A stretch of DNA of 6,101 bases, from positions 1-6,101 of the forward strand of contig CALEQS010000184.1 of assembly GCA_937907975.1 (NCBI GenBank), in the 5' to 3' direction. The translations under genes were made by a program, and so were the position numbers. Source of the DNA: an uncultured Clostridia bacterium (GTDB lineage: Bacteria; Bacillota; Clostridia; Oscillospirales; Oscillospiraceae). Within the stretch, counting starts at the first letter, position 1, and the number at the start of each line of letters is the position of its first letter. Below are positions 1 to 5,417 of the stretch, piece after piece. Below the pieces are notes generated by a model that had not been told where the DNA came from, did not search any database, and worked only from the letters and a program-made list of their open reading frames with translations.

Positions 1-36
1 GGGGAAGGCTTCGGCAGTCTCTGCAAACTTTTTGTC

Positions 37-147
37 TGTCATCCTGAGCGCAGCGAAGGATCTTAAAACACCCGTCTCCGACATTGCGCATTCTGCTTGT
101 AGAAGTCAGTGCTGTAAGATTCTTCGGCCTGCGGCCTCAGAATGACA
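37..147. repeat. Small MITE-like element with imperfect terminal inverted repeats
   Basis: The left end (37-65, beginning TGTCATCCTGAG and ending GGATCTTA) is an imperfect inverted copy of the right end (115-147, beginning TAAGATTCTTCGG and ending CAGAATGACA). Each arm is itself a small hairpin: ATCC/GGAT in the left arm, and ATTCT/AGAAT with an inner GGCC-TGC-GGCC in the right arm. The roughly 49-base centre (66-114) has no coding potential. The TGTCAT-YCTGAG ... GAAGRATCTT pattern resembles a dispersed palindromic repeat found between genes in many bacteria; that resemblance is from memory. No clear target-site duplication flanks it. It lies beyond the gatB terminator, so it is probably outside the operon transcript. 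Confidence 0.6.
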
Positions 148-258
148 AGTACAGCCGAATAACTGCCAATCGCTTTATATGAAAAGCACGCCCCGCAGAG
201 CTTTTACGAGTGCTCTGCGGGGCGGCGTATTTTATATATCTGCGAAAGCAGGGCAGGC
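148..258. other. Intergenic spacer downstream of gatB
   Basis: Together with bases 1-36 this stretch holds no ORF with a ribosome binding site and no RNA gene I can recognise. Its only clear structure is the gatB terminator hairpin at 189-224, followed by an AT-rich segment (TATTTTATATATC) up to the gatB stop codon. Confidence 0.6.
182..224 (-). terminator. Rho-independent terminator of the aspS-gatCAB operon
   Basis: A perfect 13-bp stem, CGCCCCGCAGAGC (189-201) against GCTCTGCGGGGCG (212-224), encloses a 10-base loop. Read on the minus strand, the stem is followed by TG and then CTTTTC, a short but usable T tract. It begins 34 bases after the gatB stop codon, as expected for the operon terminator. 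On the plus strand the hairpin is followed by GCGTATTTTATATA, so it could also stop transcription arriving from the other side. Confidence 0.85.
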
Positions 259-1695
259 TTACAGCTCCTCCAGCTTCTGCCGAATGACCTGATTGACCAC
301 CTTGGGGTCGGCCTTGCCCTTGAGCAGCTTCATGGTCTGGCCCACGAGGAAGCCGAAGGCCTTCTGTTTGCCCGCCTGATAGTCGGCGATGGACTTTGGG
401 TTCTCCGCGAACACCTGAGCCACGGTGGACTCCACCAGCGCGGTGTCGTTGACCTGCTCCAGACCGTGCTCCTTCACATAGACCGCCGGGTCGGCGTCCT
501 CGTCAAAGACGGCGGCAAAGACCTCCACGGCGGTATTGCGGTTGATTTTGCCCTCCTTAACCAGCGTCAGCAGCTTGACCAGCGTGGCCGGCGTGAGGGG
601 CATCTGCTTGGCCTCAAGGGACTTCTCCTTCAGGGTGCGCAGCACCTCGCCCATCATCCAGTTGGCCACGTCCTTGGGGGCACCGCCCAGCCGGACGGCC
701 TCCTCAAAGAAGTCGGCCAACGCCTTCTGGCCGGTCAGCATACCGGCGTCGTACTCGGGCAGGCCGAACTCGGCCACATAGCGGGCCTTCTTCTCCGCGG
801 CCATCTCGGGCAGCTCCGCCCGGGCGGAGTCCAGATACTCCTCGGTGATCTCCATGGGCGGGATGTCCGGCTCCGGGAAGTAGCGGTAATCCTGGGCGTT
901 CTCCTTGGAGCGCATGGAGTAGGTGGCGTCCTTGTTCTCGTCCCAGCGGCGGGTCTCCTGAATGACCCGCTTGCCGTCCTCGATCAGCTCGATCTGGCGG
1001 CGGGTCTCATAGGCGATGGCCCGGGCGATGGCCTTGAAGGAGTTGATGTTCTTCATCTCGGTGCGGGTGCCCAGCTCCGTACTCCCGGCGGGGCGGACGG
1101 AGAGGTTCACGTCGCAGCGGAGGGAGCCCTCCTGCATCTTGCAGTCGGACACACCCAGATACTCCAGCGTGGATTTGAGCTTCTCCAGATAGGCGATGAC
1201 CTCCTCGGCGGTGCGGAAGTCCGGCTCGGTGACGATCTCGATCAGCGGCACGCCGCAGCGGTTGTAGTCCGCCCGGGTCTGGTCAATCCACGGGTCGTGC
1301 ACCAGCTTGCCGGCGTCCTCCTCCATGTGCATCTCGTGAATGCGGATGATCTTCTCCTCGCCGCTGGGCAGCTGGATGGGCACTTTGCCGTTCGTGGCGA
1401 TGGGCAGATAGAGCTGGGAGATCTGATAGGCCTTCGGCAGGTCGGGGTAGAAGTAGTTCTTGCGGTCGAACTTGTGATAGCGGGTGATGTCGCAGTTCAG
1501 CGCCAGTCCGGCCTTGGCCGCATAGCGCATGACCGCCTTGTTCATAACGGGCAGCGTGCCGGGCATACCGGTGCACACCGGGCAGCAGTGGGTGTTGGGC
1601 GCGCCGCCGAAGGCGGTGGTGCAGGAGCAGAAGATCTTCGTCTTGGTGGCCAGCTCCACATGGGTCTCCAGGCCGATCACAGTTTCCCAAGTCAT
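259..1695 (-). CDS. gatB: Aspartyl/glutamyl-tRNA amidotransferase subunit B
   Basis: GatB is the kinase/tRNA-binding subunit of the cytosolic GatCAB complex. It phosphorylates the side chain of Asp-tRNA(Asn) or Glu-tRNA(Gln) with ATP, and the activated acyl group is then amidated by ammonia channelled from GatA. The 478-residue product has the usual family length. Visible features are the N-terminal GLETHVEL segment (Glu10, His12), a Cys cluster at 23, 25, 38 and 41 (CSC...CPVC) fitting the structural zinc site, KNYFYPDLPKAYQIS near 79-93, MEEDAGK with Glu125 of the Mg/ATP site, GVPLIEIVTEPD near 148-159, and a C-terminal YqeY-like tail ending in a GFLVGQTMKLLKGKADP-type motif. The ATG start follows the gatA stop by one base (TAA-C-ATG), and its AGGAGG site (1705-1710) lies inside the end of gatA, so the two are translationally coupled. 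It is the last gene of the operon. No key residue is missing. Confidence 0.97.
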   Translation of the reverse strand: MTWETVIGLETHVELATKTKIFCSCTTAFGGAPNTHCCPVCTGMPGTLPVMNKAVMRYAAKAGLALNCDITRYHKFDRKNYFYPDLPKAYQISQLYLPIATNGKVPIQLPSGEEKIIRIHEMHMEEDAGKLVHDPWIDQTRADYNRCGVPLIEIVTEPDFRTAEEVIAYLEKLKSTLEYLGVSDCKMQEGSLRCDVNLSVRPAGSTELGTRTEMKNINSFKAIARAIAYETRRQIELIEDGKRVIQETRRWDENKDATYSMRSKENAQDYRYFPEPDIPPMEITEEYLDSARAELPEMAAEKKARYVAEFGLPEYDAGMLTGQKALADFFEEAVRLGGAPKDVANWMMGEVLRTLKEKSLEAKQMPLTPATLVKLLTLVKEGKINRNTAVEVFAAVFDEDADPAVYVKEHGLEQVNDTALVESTVAQVFAENPKSIADYQAGKQKAFGFLVGQTMKLLKGKADPKVVNQVIRQKLEEL

Positions 1696-1696
1696 G

Positions 1697-3166
1697 TTAC
1701 TTCTCCTCCTTTGCTTCCGGGCGTCTGGTGTGGTAGTCGGTGTCCTGCTGGAAGGCGTGGGCGGCGTTGAGCACCTTCTGCTCCATCAGAGGCGCACCGA
1801 TGAGCTGGGCGCCCACAGGCATTCCTCTGCGGTCAAAGCCGCAGGGCATGGAGATGGCGGGCAGGCCGGCCAGGTTGACGGATACGGTGTAAATGTCGCT
1901 CAGATACATCTGAAGCGGATCGCCCAGACTCTCCCCCAGCTTGGGGGCGGTGGTGGGGGCCACCGGGGTCAGCAGCAGGTCATACTTCTGGAACGCCTCG
2001 TCAAAGGCCCGCTTGATGACGGCCTTGACCTGCAGCGCCTTCTTATAATAGGCGTCATAGTAGCCGGTGGACAGCACAAAGGTGCCCAGCAGGATGCGCC
2101 GCTGCACCTCCCGGCCAAAGCCCTCGGTGCGGGTCTTGCAGTAGAGGTCGGTCAGATCCTCATAGTCGCTGGCCCGCCAGCCATATTTCACGCCGTCGAA
2201 GCGGGACAGGTTGGAGCTGGCCTCGGCGGCGGCGATAATGTAATAGGTGGGCACGACGTACTCCATGATGGGCAGCTTGCACTCCTCCACCTGGGCGCCC
2301 CGGCCCTTGAGCACCTCGGCCACGGCCAGCACCTTTTCCCGCACGTCGGGATCCAGACCGTCGCCGAAGCAGTCCACCGGAATGCCGATCTTCATGCCGG
2401 TCAGGTCGGCGCTCAGATGCTCCAGCAGGTGGCCGGCGTCGAAATCGAGGCTGGTGCCGTCCCGCTCGTCCCGGCCCTGAAGCAGATCCAGCACGGCGGC
2501 GCAGTCCTCGGCGGTGCGGGCCAGCGGCCCGATCTGGTCGAGGGAGGAGGCGTAGGCGATGAGGCCGTAACGGGACACCGTGCCATAGGTCGGCTTCATG
2601 CCGGTGACACCGCAGTAGGAGGCGGGCTGGCGGATGGAGCCGCCGGTGTCGCTGCCCAGCGCATACCAGCACTCCCCTGCCGCCACAGCGGCGGCCGCCC
2701 CGCCGGAGGAGCCGCCGGGCACCCGCTCCAGATCCCACGGGTTGCGGGTGGGACCGTAAAAGCTGGTCTCAGTGGTGGAGCCCATGGCGAACTCGTCCAT
2801 GTTCAGCTTGCCCACCATCACACCGCCTGCGGCGCGGAACTTCTCCATGACCGTGGCGTCGTAAGGGGGCGCGAACTCGCCCAGAATTTTAGAGGCGCAG
2901 GAAGTCTTGACGTCCAGCGTGCAGATGTTGTCCTTCACGCCGGCGGGCACACCGGCCAGCGGACCGGCGGCCAGCTTCTCCCTGTCCTCGTCCAGCGCCT
3001 TGGCCTGTGCCATGGCCTGCTCGGCCAGCACAGTGATGAAGGCGTTGTTTTCGCCCTGACGGGCGGCGATGGCGTCCAGCGATGTCTTGGCCGCGTCCTG
3101 GGCACTCACCTCTCCGGCCCGGATGGCCGCGCCCAGCTGGAGGGCAGTCAGATCAAATAAGCTCAT
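1697..3166 (-). CDS. gatA: Aspartyl/glutamyl-tRNA amidotransferase subunit A (glutaminase)
   Basis: GatA is the amidase-signature subunit of GatCAB. It hydrolyses glutamine (or asparagine) and passes ammonia through a tunnel to GatB. The 489-residue length is normal. The Ser-cisSer-Lys triad is intact: Lys78 in GVKDN, the cis-Ser153 in PGGSSGG, and the nucleophile Ser177 in GSDTGGSIRQP. This is an offset of one from the Staphylococcus aureus numbering (79/154/178, recalled). Flanking family motifs include GSSTETSFYGP(T)RNP-like residues 129-143 (here GSTTETSFYGPTRNP) and GMKPTYG(T)VSRYGL just after the nucleophile. The ATG start at 3164-3166 sits 14 bases after the gatC stop, with a strong AAGGAGG overlapping that stop. 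gatB follows after one base. The protein works only with GatB and GatC. No signal peptide or membrane segment is present, consistent with a cytosolic complex. Confidence 0.97.
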   Translation of the reverse strand: MSLFDLTALQLGAAIRAGEVSAQDAAKTSLDAIAARQGENNAFITVLAEQAMAQAKALDEDREKLAAGPLAGVPAGVKDNICTLDVKTSCASKILGEFAPPYDATVMEKFRAAGGVMVGKLNMDEFAMGSTTETSFYGPTRNPWDLERVPGGSSGGAAAAVAAGECWYALGSDTGGSIRQPASYCGVTGMKPTYGTVSRYGLIAYASSLDQIGPLARTAEDCAAVLDLLQGRDERDGTSLDFDAGHLLEHLSADLTGMKIGIPVDCFGDGLDPDVREKVLAVAEVLKGRGAQVEECKLPIMEYVVPTYYIIAAAEASSNLSRFDGVKYGWRASDYEDLTDLYCKTRTEGFGREVQRRILLGTFVLSTGYYDAYYKKALQVKAVIKRAFDEAFQKYDLLLTPVAPTTAPKLGESLGDPLQMYLSDIYTVSVNLAGLPAISMPCGFDRRGMPVGAQLIGAPLMEQKVLNAAHAFQQDTDYHTRRPEAKEEK

Positions 3167-3180
3167 GTCGTTCTCCCTCC

Positions 3181-3468
3181 TTATTCCACAGCCTTGGGCA
3201 CCAGAAACGCCTCTTCATCGGGCACCGGCGCGTTGCGCAGCAGAGCCTCCCGGGGCGTGGAGGGCTTCACCTCGTCCTCCCGCAGCACGTTTTTCACCGG
3301 GAACACATGGCTCATAGGCTCCACGCCCTCGGTGTCCAGTGTGTTCAGCACATCCATATAGGCAATGATCTGCTGAAGCTCGCCCTGCATTTTCTCTTTT
3401 GCCTCTTCATCCAATTTTAATCGGGACAGGGTGGAGACGTAATCCACCATTTCCTTTGTGATCTCCAT
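3181..3468 (-). CDS. gatC: Aspartyl/glutamyl-tRNA amidotransferase subunit C
   Basis: GatC is the small subunit that wraps around the GatA-GatB interface and stabilises the amidotransferase; it has no catalytic residues of its own. The product from the chosen start is 95 residues, typical for the family. It shows the N-terminal helical motif (VDYVSTLSRLKLDEEAKEKM), a second helix (ELQQIIAYMDVLNTLDTEGV), and the extended C-terminal half with PMSHV and LREDEV and the terminal segment rich in A, P and V. A longer frame exists from TTG at 3486, but I chose the ATG at 3466-3468 because AAGGAAG (3475-3481) lies six bases upstream of it and would be inside the longer reading. It is the first gat gene after a hairpin-rich spacer behind aspS, and is followed closely by gatA. 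Confidence 0.95.
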   Translation of the reverse strand: MEITKEMVDYVSTLSRLKLDEEAKEKMQGELQQIIAYMDVLNTLDTEGVEPMSHVFPVKNVLREDEVKPSTPREALLRNAPVPDEEAFLVPKAVE

Positions 3469-3504
3469 GTTGTTCTTCCTTTCCAAATACCAATGCTCGC
3501 TGTT

Positions 3505-3554
3505 TCACAGAATTCCGGTGCCCACAGGCGGCAGAATAAAATCCAATTCTGTGA
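3505..3554. repeat. 10-bp inverted repeat nearest gatC
   Basis: TCACAGAATT (3505-3514) is exactly complementary in reverse to AATTCTGTGA (3545-3554), with 30 bases between. A small TGCC/GGCA pairing is possible inside the loop. The right arm shares TGTGA (3550-3554) with the next hairpin (3550-3584), so the two cannot form fully at once. Confidence 0.6.
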
Positions 3555-3584
3555 TTTCCGAGGGCGTGTACCTCAGAAATCACA
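3550..3584. repeat. 9+4-bp inverted repeat
   Basis: TGTGATTTC (3550-3558) pairs with GAAATCACA (3576-3584). After one C/A mismatch, GAGG (3560-3563) pairs with CCTC (3571-3574) around a seven-base loop. Neither strand carries a T tract directly after it, so it is not an obvious terminator. Confidence 0.65.
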
Positions 3585-3589
3585 CTTCT

Positions 3590-3639
3590 CATGGGAGCTG
3601 GCGCGACTTTTGCGAAGCAAACGAGCGCCAGCTCCCATG
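3590..3639. repeat. 15-bp perfect inverted repeat with nested hairpin
   Basis: CATGGGAGCTGGCGC (3590-3604) pairs perfectly with its inverse at 3625-3639. The 20-base interior holds a second 5-bp stem, TTTGC/GCAAA (3609-3613 and 3617-3621), with a three-base loop. No T tract follows on either strand, so this is a very stable structure without the signature of an intrinsic terminator. Its GC-rich perfect symmetry suggests a dispersed palindromic repeat or a processing/stability element. Confidence 0.75.
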
Positions 3640-3644
3640 CAGCC

Positions 3645-3676
3645 TCTCGCAGAAAAAGCCGCGGGCTTTTTCGAGA
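3645..3676. repeat. Hairpin just after aspS, terminator-like
   Basis: GAAAAAGCC (3652-3660) pairs with GGCTTTTTC (3664-3672) around a GCG loop, and TCTC/GAGA (3645-3648, 3673-3676) extends the stem past a three-base bulge. On the minus strand it begins eight bases after the aspS stop codon. The A and T runs lie within the stem, as in bidirectional terminators, but the GC core is only three pairs. Partial termination or attenuation between aspS and gatC is possible; full termination would silence gatCAB unless another promoter exists. Confidence 0.6.
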
Positions 3677-3683
3677 ATTTCTT

Positions 3684-5009
3684 TTACGGCTCCATCCGGT
3701 GCAGGTCCCTCGGAAACAGGCTGGCATATCTGACGTTGTCCAGCCCGCACAGCTGGGCAGTGAGCCGCTCAAGGCCGATGCCCAGGCCGCCGTGGGGCGG
3801 CATGCCGTGCTTGTGGATCATGAGGTAGCTCTCAAACTCCTCCGGATGCATCCCCCGGTCCAGCATTTTCTGCACCTGCTGGTCATAGTCATGGATGCGC
3901 TGACCGCCGGTGGTGACCTCAAGGCCGCGGAACAGCAGGTCGAAGGACAGGGTGTACTTCGGGTCCTCCGGGTCGTCCATGGCGTAGAAGGGGCGCTTTT
4001 TGGAGGGGTAGTGGGTGACAAAGACAAAGTCCGCGCCGTACTTCTCCTTGAAGTAGCGGCCGATGTTGTGCTCCTCTTCCGGCTCCAGATCGTAGGGGTC
4101 GCGGATGGGGCGATCATATGCCTCGCTGACCAGCCGCTTGGCCTCGTCAAAGCGGACGGTGGGGATCTCATCCACCTTGGGCAGCTCCACCCCCAGCCGC
4201 TTCAGGTCGTCGGCATACTCCGTTTTCAGCAGGTGCACCATGCGCTGGAGGAAGGCGGTCTCCGCCTGCATCAGGTCGGCGAAGGAGTCGATATAGCCCA
4301 TTTCCATGTCCATGGAGATATACTCGTTCAGGTGGCGGGTGGTGTTGTGCTTCTCTGCCCGGAACACCGGGGCCACCTCAAACACCCGCTCAAAGACGCC
4401 CACCATCATCTGCTTGTAGAACTGGGGGGACTGGGTCAGAAACGCCCTCTTGCCGAAGTATTCCATGCGGAAGATGTTGCTGCCGCCCTCGGCGCCGGCG
4501 TGGACGATCTTGGGTGTGTGGATCTCGGTGCAGCCCTGCGCGAGCATCTCGTCCCGAAAGGCCCGTCCCACGGCCTCCTGAATTTTGAACACCGCGCGCT
4601 TGCGCAGGTTGCGCAGCACCACGGGCCGCAGGGGCAGCTCAGTGTCCAGGTTCAGGTGCATCTTATATTTGTCGATGGGCACCGAGATCGGCTCCTTCGG
4701 GCTGGAGAGCACTTCCAGTGTCTCCAGATGGAGCTCCATCCCCATGGGGGCCCGTTCGTCAGCGGCCAGCGTGCCGGTGGCGACCACCGTGCACTCCTGA
4801 CTCACGCCCTCCAGCAGCTGCTCGTGGGTTTCGTCCACCACGCACTGGAGCGCACCGTCCCGCAGACGCAGGGTCACAAATTCGATGGCGCCCATGGCCC
4901 GGATGGCGTGGATCGCGCCGTGAACACGGACCGTCTGATTGAGGAAGGCGCCCCCCTTGAGATCAGCGGCGCTCAGCATTTTCCGCTGTGTTCCAGTCAT
5001 GAATTCCAT
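3684..5009 (-). CDS. aspS: Archaeal-type, probably non-discriminating aspartyl-tRNA synthetase (aspartate--tRNA(Asp/Asn) ligase)
   Basis: This class IIb synthetase activates aspartate with ATP and loads it on tRNA(Asp) and, if non-discriminating, on tRNA(Asn). The 441-residue product is the short archaeal/eukaryal form without the GAD insertion of normal bacterial AspRS (about 590 residues). Residues 20-105 form the OB-fold anticodon-binding domain. The catalytic core follows, with the FLTQSPQFYKQ aspartate-pocket segment (190-200), motif 2 FRAEKHNTTRHLNEY (216-230) and motif 3 GLGIGLER (408-415), ending in the usual FPRD..R..P tail. His34 in VHGAIHAIR falls where non-discriminating enzymes carry His and discriminating archaeal ones Trp (family knowledge, aligned by eye). 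The ATG at 5007-5009 is chosen because AAAGGG (5020-5025) lies ten bases upstream. The frame stays open further upstream through the leader terminator, which is not coding. A T-box leader precedes it and gatCAB follows it, supporting the indirect Asn-tRNA(Asn) route. Confidence 0.93.
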   Translation of the reverse strand: MEFMTGTQRKMLSAADLKGGAFLNQTVRVHGAIHAIRAMGAIEFVTLRLRDGALQCVVDETHEQLLEGVSQECTVVATGTLAADERAPMGMELHLETLEVLSSPKEPISVPIDKYKMHLNLDTELPLRPVVLRNLRKRAVFKIQEAVGRAFRDEMLAQGCTEIHTPKIVHAGAEGGSNIFRMEYFGKRAFLTQSPQFYKQMMVGVFERVFEVAPVFRAEKHNTTRHLNEYISMDMEMGYIDSFADLMQAETAFLQRMVHLLKTEYADDLKRLGVELPKVDEIPTVRFDEAKRLVSEAYDRPIRDPYDLEPEEEHNIGRYFKEKYGADFVFVTHYPSKKRPFYAMDDPEDPKYTLSFDLLFRGLEVTTGGQRIHDYDQQVQKMLDRGMHPEEFESYLMIHKHGMPPHGGLGIGLERLTAQLCGLDNVRYASLFPRDLHRMEP

Positions 5010-5063
5010 CTCAGTCACACCCTTTGCCTTGAAAATAGTATTGATTCTTAATTTTGAAAAGAT

Positions 5064-5106
5064 AAAAAAAGCCCCGGGCCGTATCGCTTCTGATACAGTC
5101 CGGGAC
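5064..5106 (-). terminator. T-box leader terminator (attenuator)
   Basis: On the minus strand the segment 5106-5092 pairs with 5085-5071: fifteen positions with one A/C mismatch and two G-T pairs, around the loop AGAAGC. Seven T residues (5070-5064) follow, a classical intrinsic terminator. Its 5' arm contains CCCG (5104-5101), which is also needed for the antiterminator, so the two structures exclude each other. The aspS start lies 54 bases further on. Termination here is the default state when tRNA is charged. Confidence 0.93.
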
Positions 5107-5350
5107 GGAATGACAAAATGATTCCGCGGTACCACCCGCTTAACGTCTCCCCCATTGGAGCCGCCACTCAATCTCTCCTTAACGCGGAGATGACGAGCCG
5201 CCCTACCTGCCCTTTTGAAAGGGGCGCTCAGGCGGCCGGCTCCAGAGTGTTGCGCATTTCCCGTTTTGCACTGGCGGGGCTTTCAGTCGGTGGCCCATTG
5301 CCTCTCTGTCGTGCGCTGCGGAAGCGGTCTCTTTCTCTGCCGTTCAACTG
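5064..5350 (-). promoter_or_regulatory. T-box riboswitch with Asn (AAC) specifier, controlling aspS-gatCAB
   Basis: The leader shows the T-box parts in order on the minus strand. Stem I has an AGAGAAAGAG 5' side near its base, the distal AGAGAGG...CTGAAAG region, and the 3' side with specifier AAC (5249-5251), followed by A and CTCTGGAGCC, which repairs with the 5' side as in the well-known glyQS leader. A stem II region is visible, with GCCG/CGGC and GCCC/GGGC pairings. Stem III is TCTCC/GGAGA. The conserved T-box sequence GCGGGTGGTACCGCGGAAT lies at 5121-5139. The antiterminator forms from CGGG (5135-5138) with CCCG (5101-5104) and CGGAAT (5121-5126) with ATTCCG (5106-5111), leaving the bulge with TGGT (5131-5134) to pair with the acceptor end of uncharged tRNA. 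Binding of uncharged tRNA(Asn) would block the terminator and switch on the operon. The 5' boundary is estimated from the promoter. Confidence 0.93.
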
Positions 5351-5355
5351 GCGTC

Positions 5356-5385
5356 ATTGTAAGACTTATTCTGCCCGCTTGTCAA
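5356..5385 (-). promoter_or_regulatory. Sigma-A-type promoter of the T-box/aspS-gatCAB operon
   Basis: On the minus strand a perfect TTGACA -35 box (5380-5385) is followed after 18 bases by TACAAT (5356-5361), one base from the TATAAT consensus. The expected start is near 5349-5350, just before the T-box stem I. This gives the operon its own promoter, 24 bases after the stop codon of the upstream SSB-like gene. Confidence 0.85.
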
Positions 5386-5396
5386 GCCCTATTTTC

Positions 5397-5417
5397 AAAA
5401 AATGCAAAATTATTTTG
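5397..5417 (-). terminator. Possible weak terminator of the SSB-like gene
   Basis: CAAAATAATTTTG (5405-5417, minus strand) overlaps the stop codon and can form a short AT-only hairpin, followed after CA by TTTTTT (5397-5402). The stem has no GC core, so efficiency would be low and some read-through into the T-box leader is likely. I list it only as a possibility. Confidence 0.25.

Larger units (their letters stand above)
3469..3683 (-). other. Hairpin-rich intercistronic spacer between aspS and gatC
   Basis: The 215 bases between the aspS stop and the gatC start are far longer than the other gaps in the operon (14 and 1 bases). Apart from the gatC ribosome binding site they are almost filled by four inverted repeats, at 3505-3554, 3550-3584, 3590-3639 and 3645-3676. 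I see no promoter with good -35 and -10 boxes and no open frame with a ribosome binding site. Likely roles are transcript processing, partial termination or stability control that sets the ratio of synthetase to amidotransferase. Alternatively, the spacer could be one or more inserted dispersed palindromes. Confidence 0.7.

Noticed and set aside
1..258. Possible CRISPR repeat or tRNA gene in the left spacer
   Set aside because: There is only one pair of inverted arms, with no regularly spaced direct repeats and no cloverleaf or TTC-loop consensus. An inverted-repeat element plus a terminator explains the structure.
466..1770. A 434-codon plus-strand open frame antisense to gatB
   Set aside because: Same shadow effect: low-complexity product rich in G, L, V and H, no recognisable domain, fully covered by gatB.
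1529..3160. A 543-codon plus-strand open frame antisense to gatA and the gatB start
   Set aside because: It mirrors the third-position GC bias of the real genes, its product is a repetitive G/V/H/Q-rich sequence without family motifs, and it has no good ribosome binding site. GatA and GatB motifs on the opposite strand are unambiguous.
3407..3772. A 121-codon minus-strand frame running through the aspS end, the spacer and the gatC start
   Set aside because: It overlaps both real genes in another frame, crosses all four hairpins and shows no family motif or ribosome binding site.
3591..5051. A 486-codon plus-strand open frame antisense to aspS
   Set aside because: It begins inside the intercistronic palindrome and has no motif; the aspS catalytic motifs on the minus strand account for the region.
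5010..5171. N-terminal extension of aspS by 54 codons into the leader
   Set aside because: The extension would translate the antiterminator and terminator of the T-box. The ATG at 5007-5009 has a suitable ribosome binding site and gives the expected protein length.
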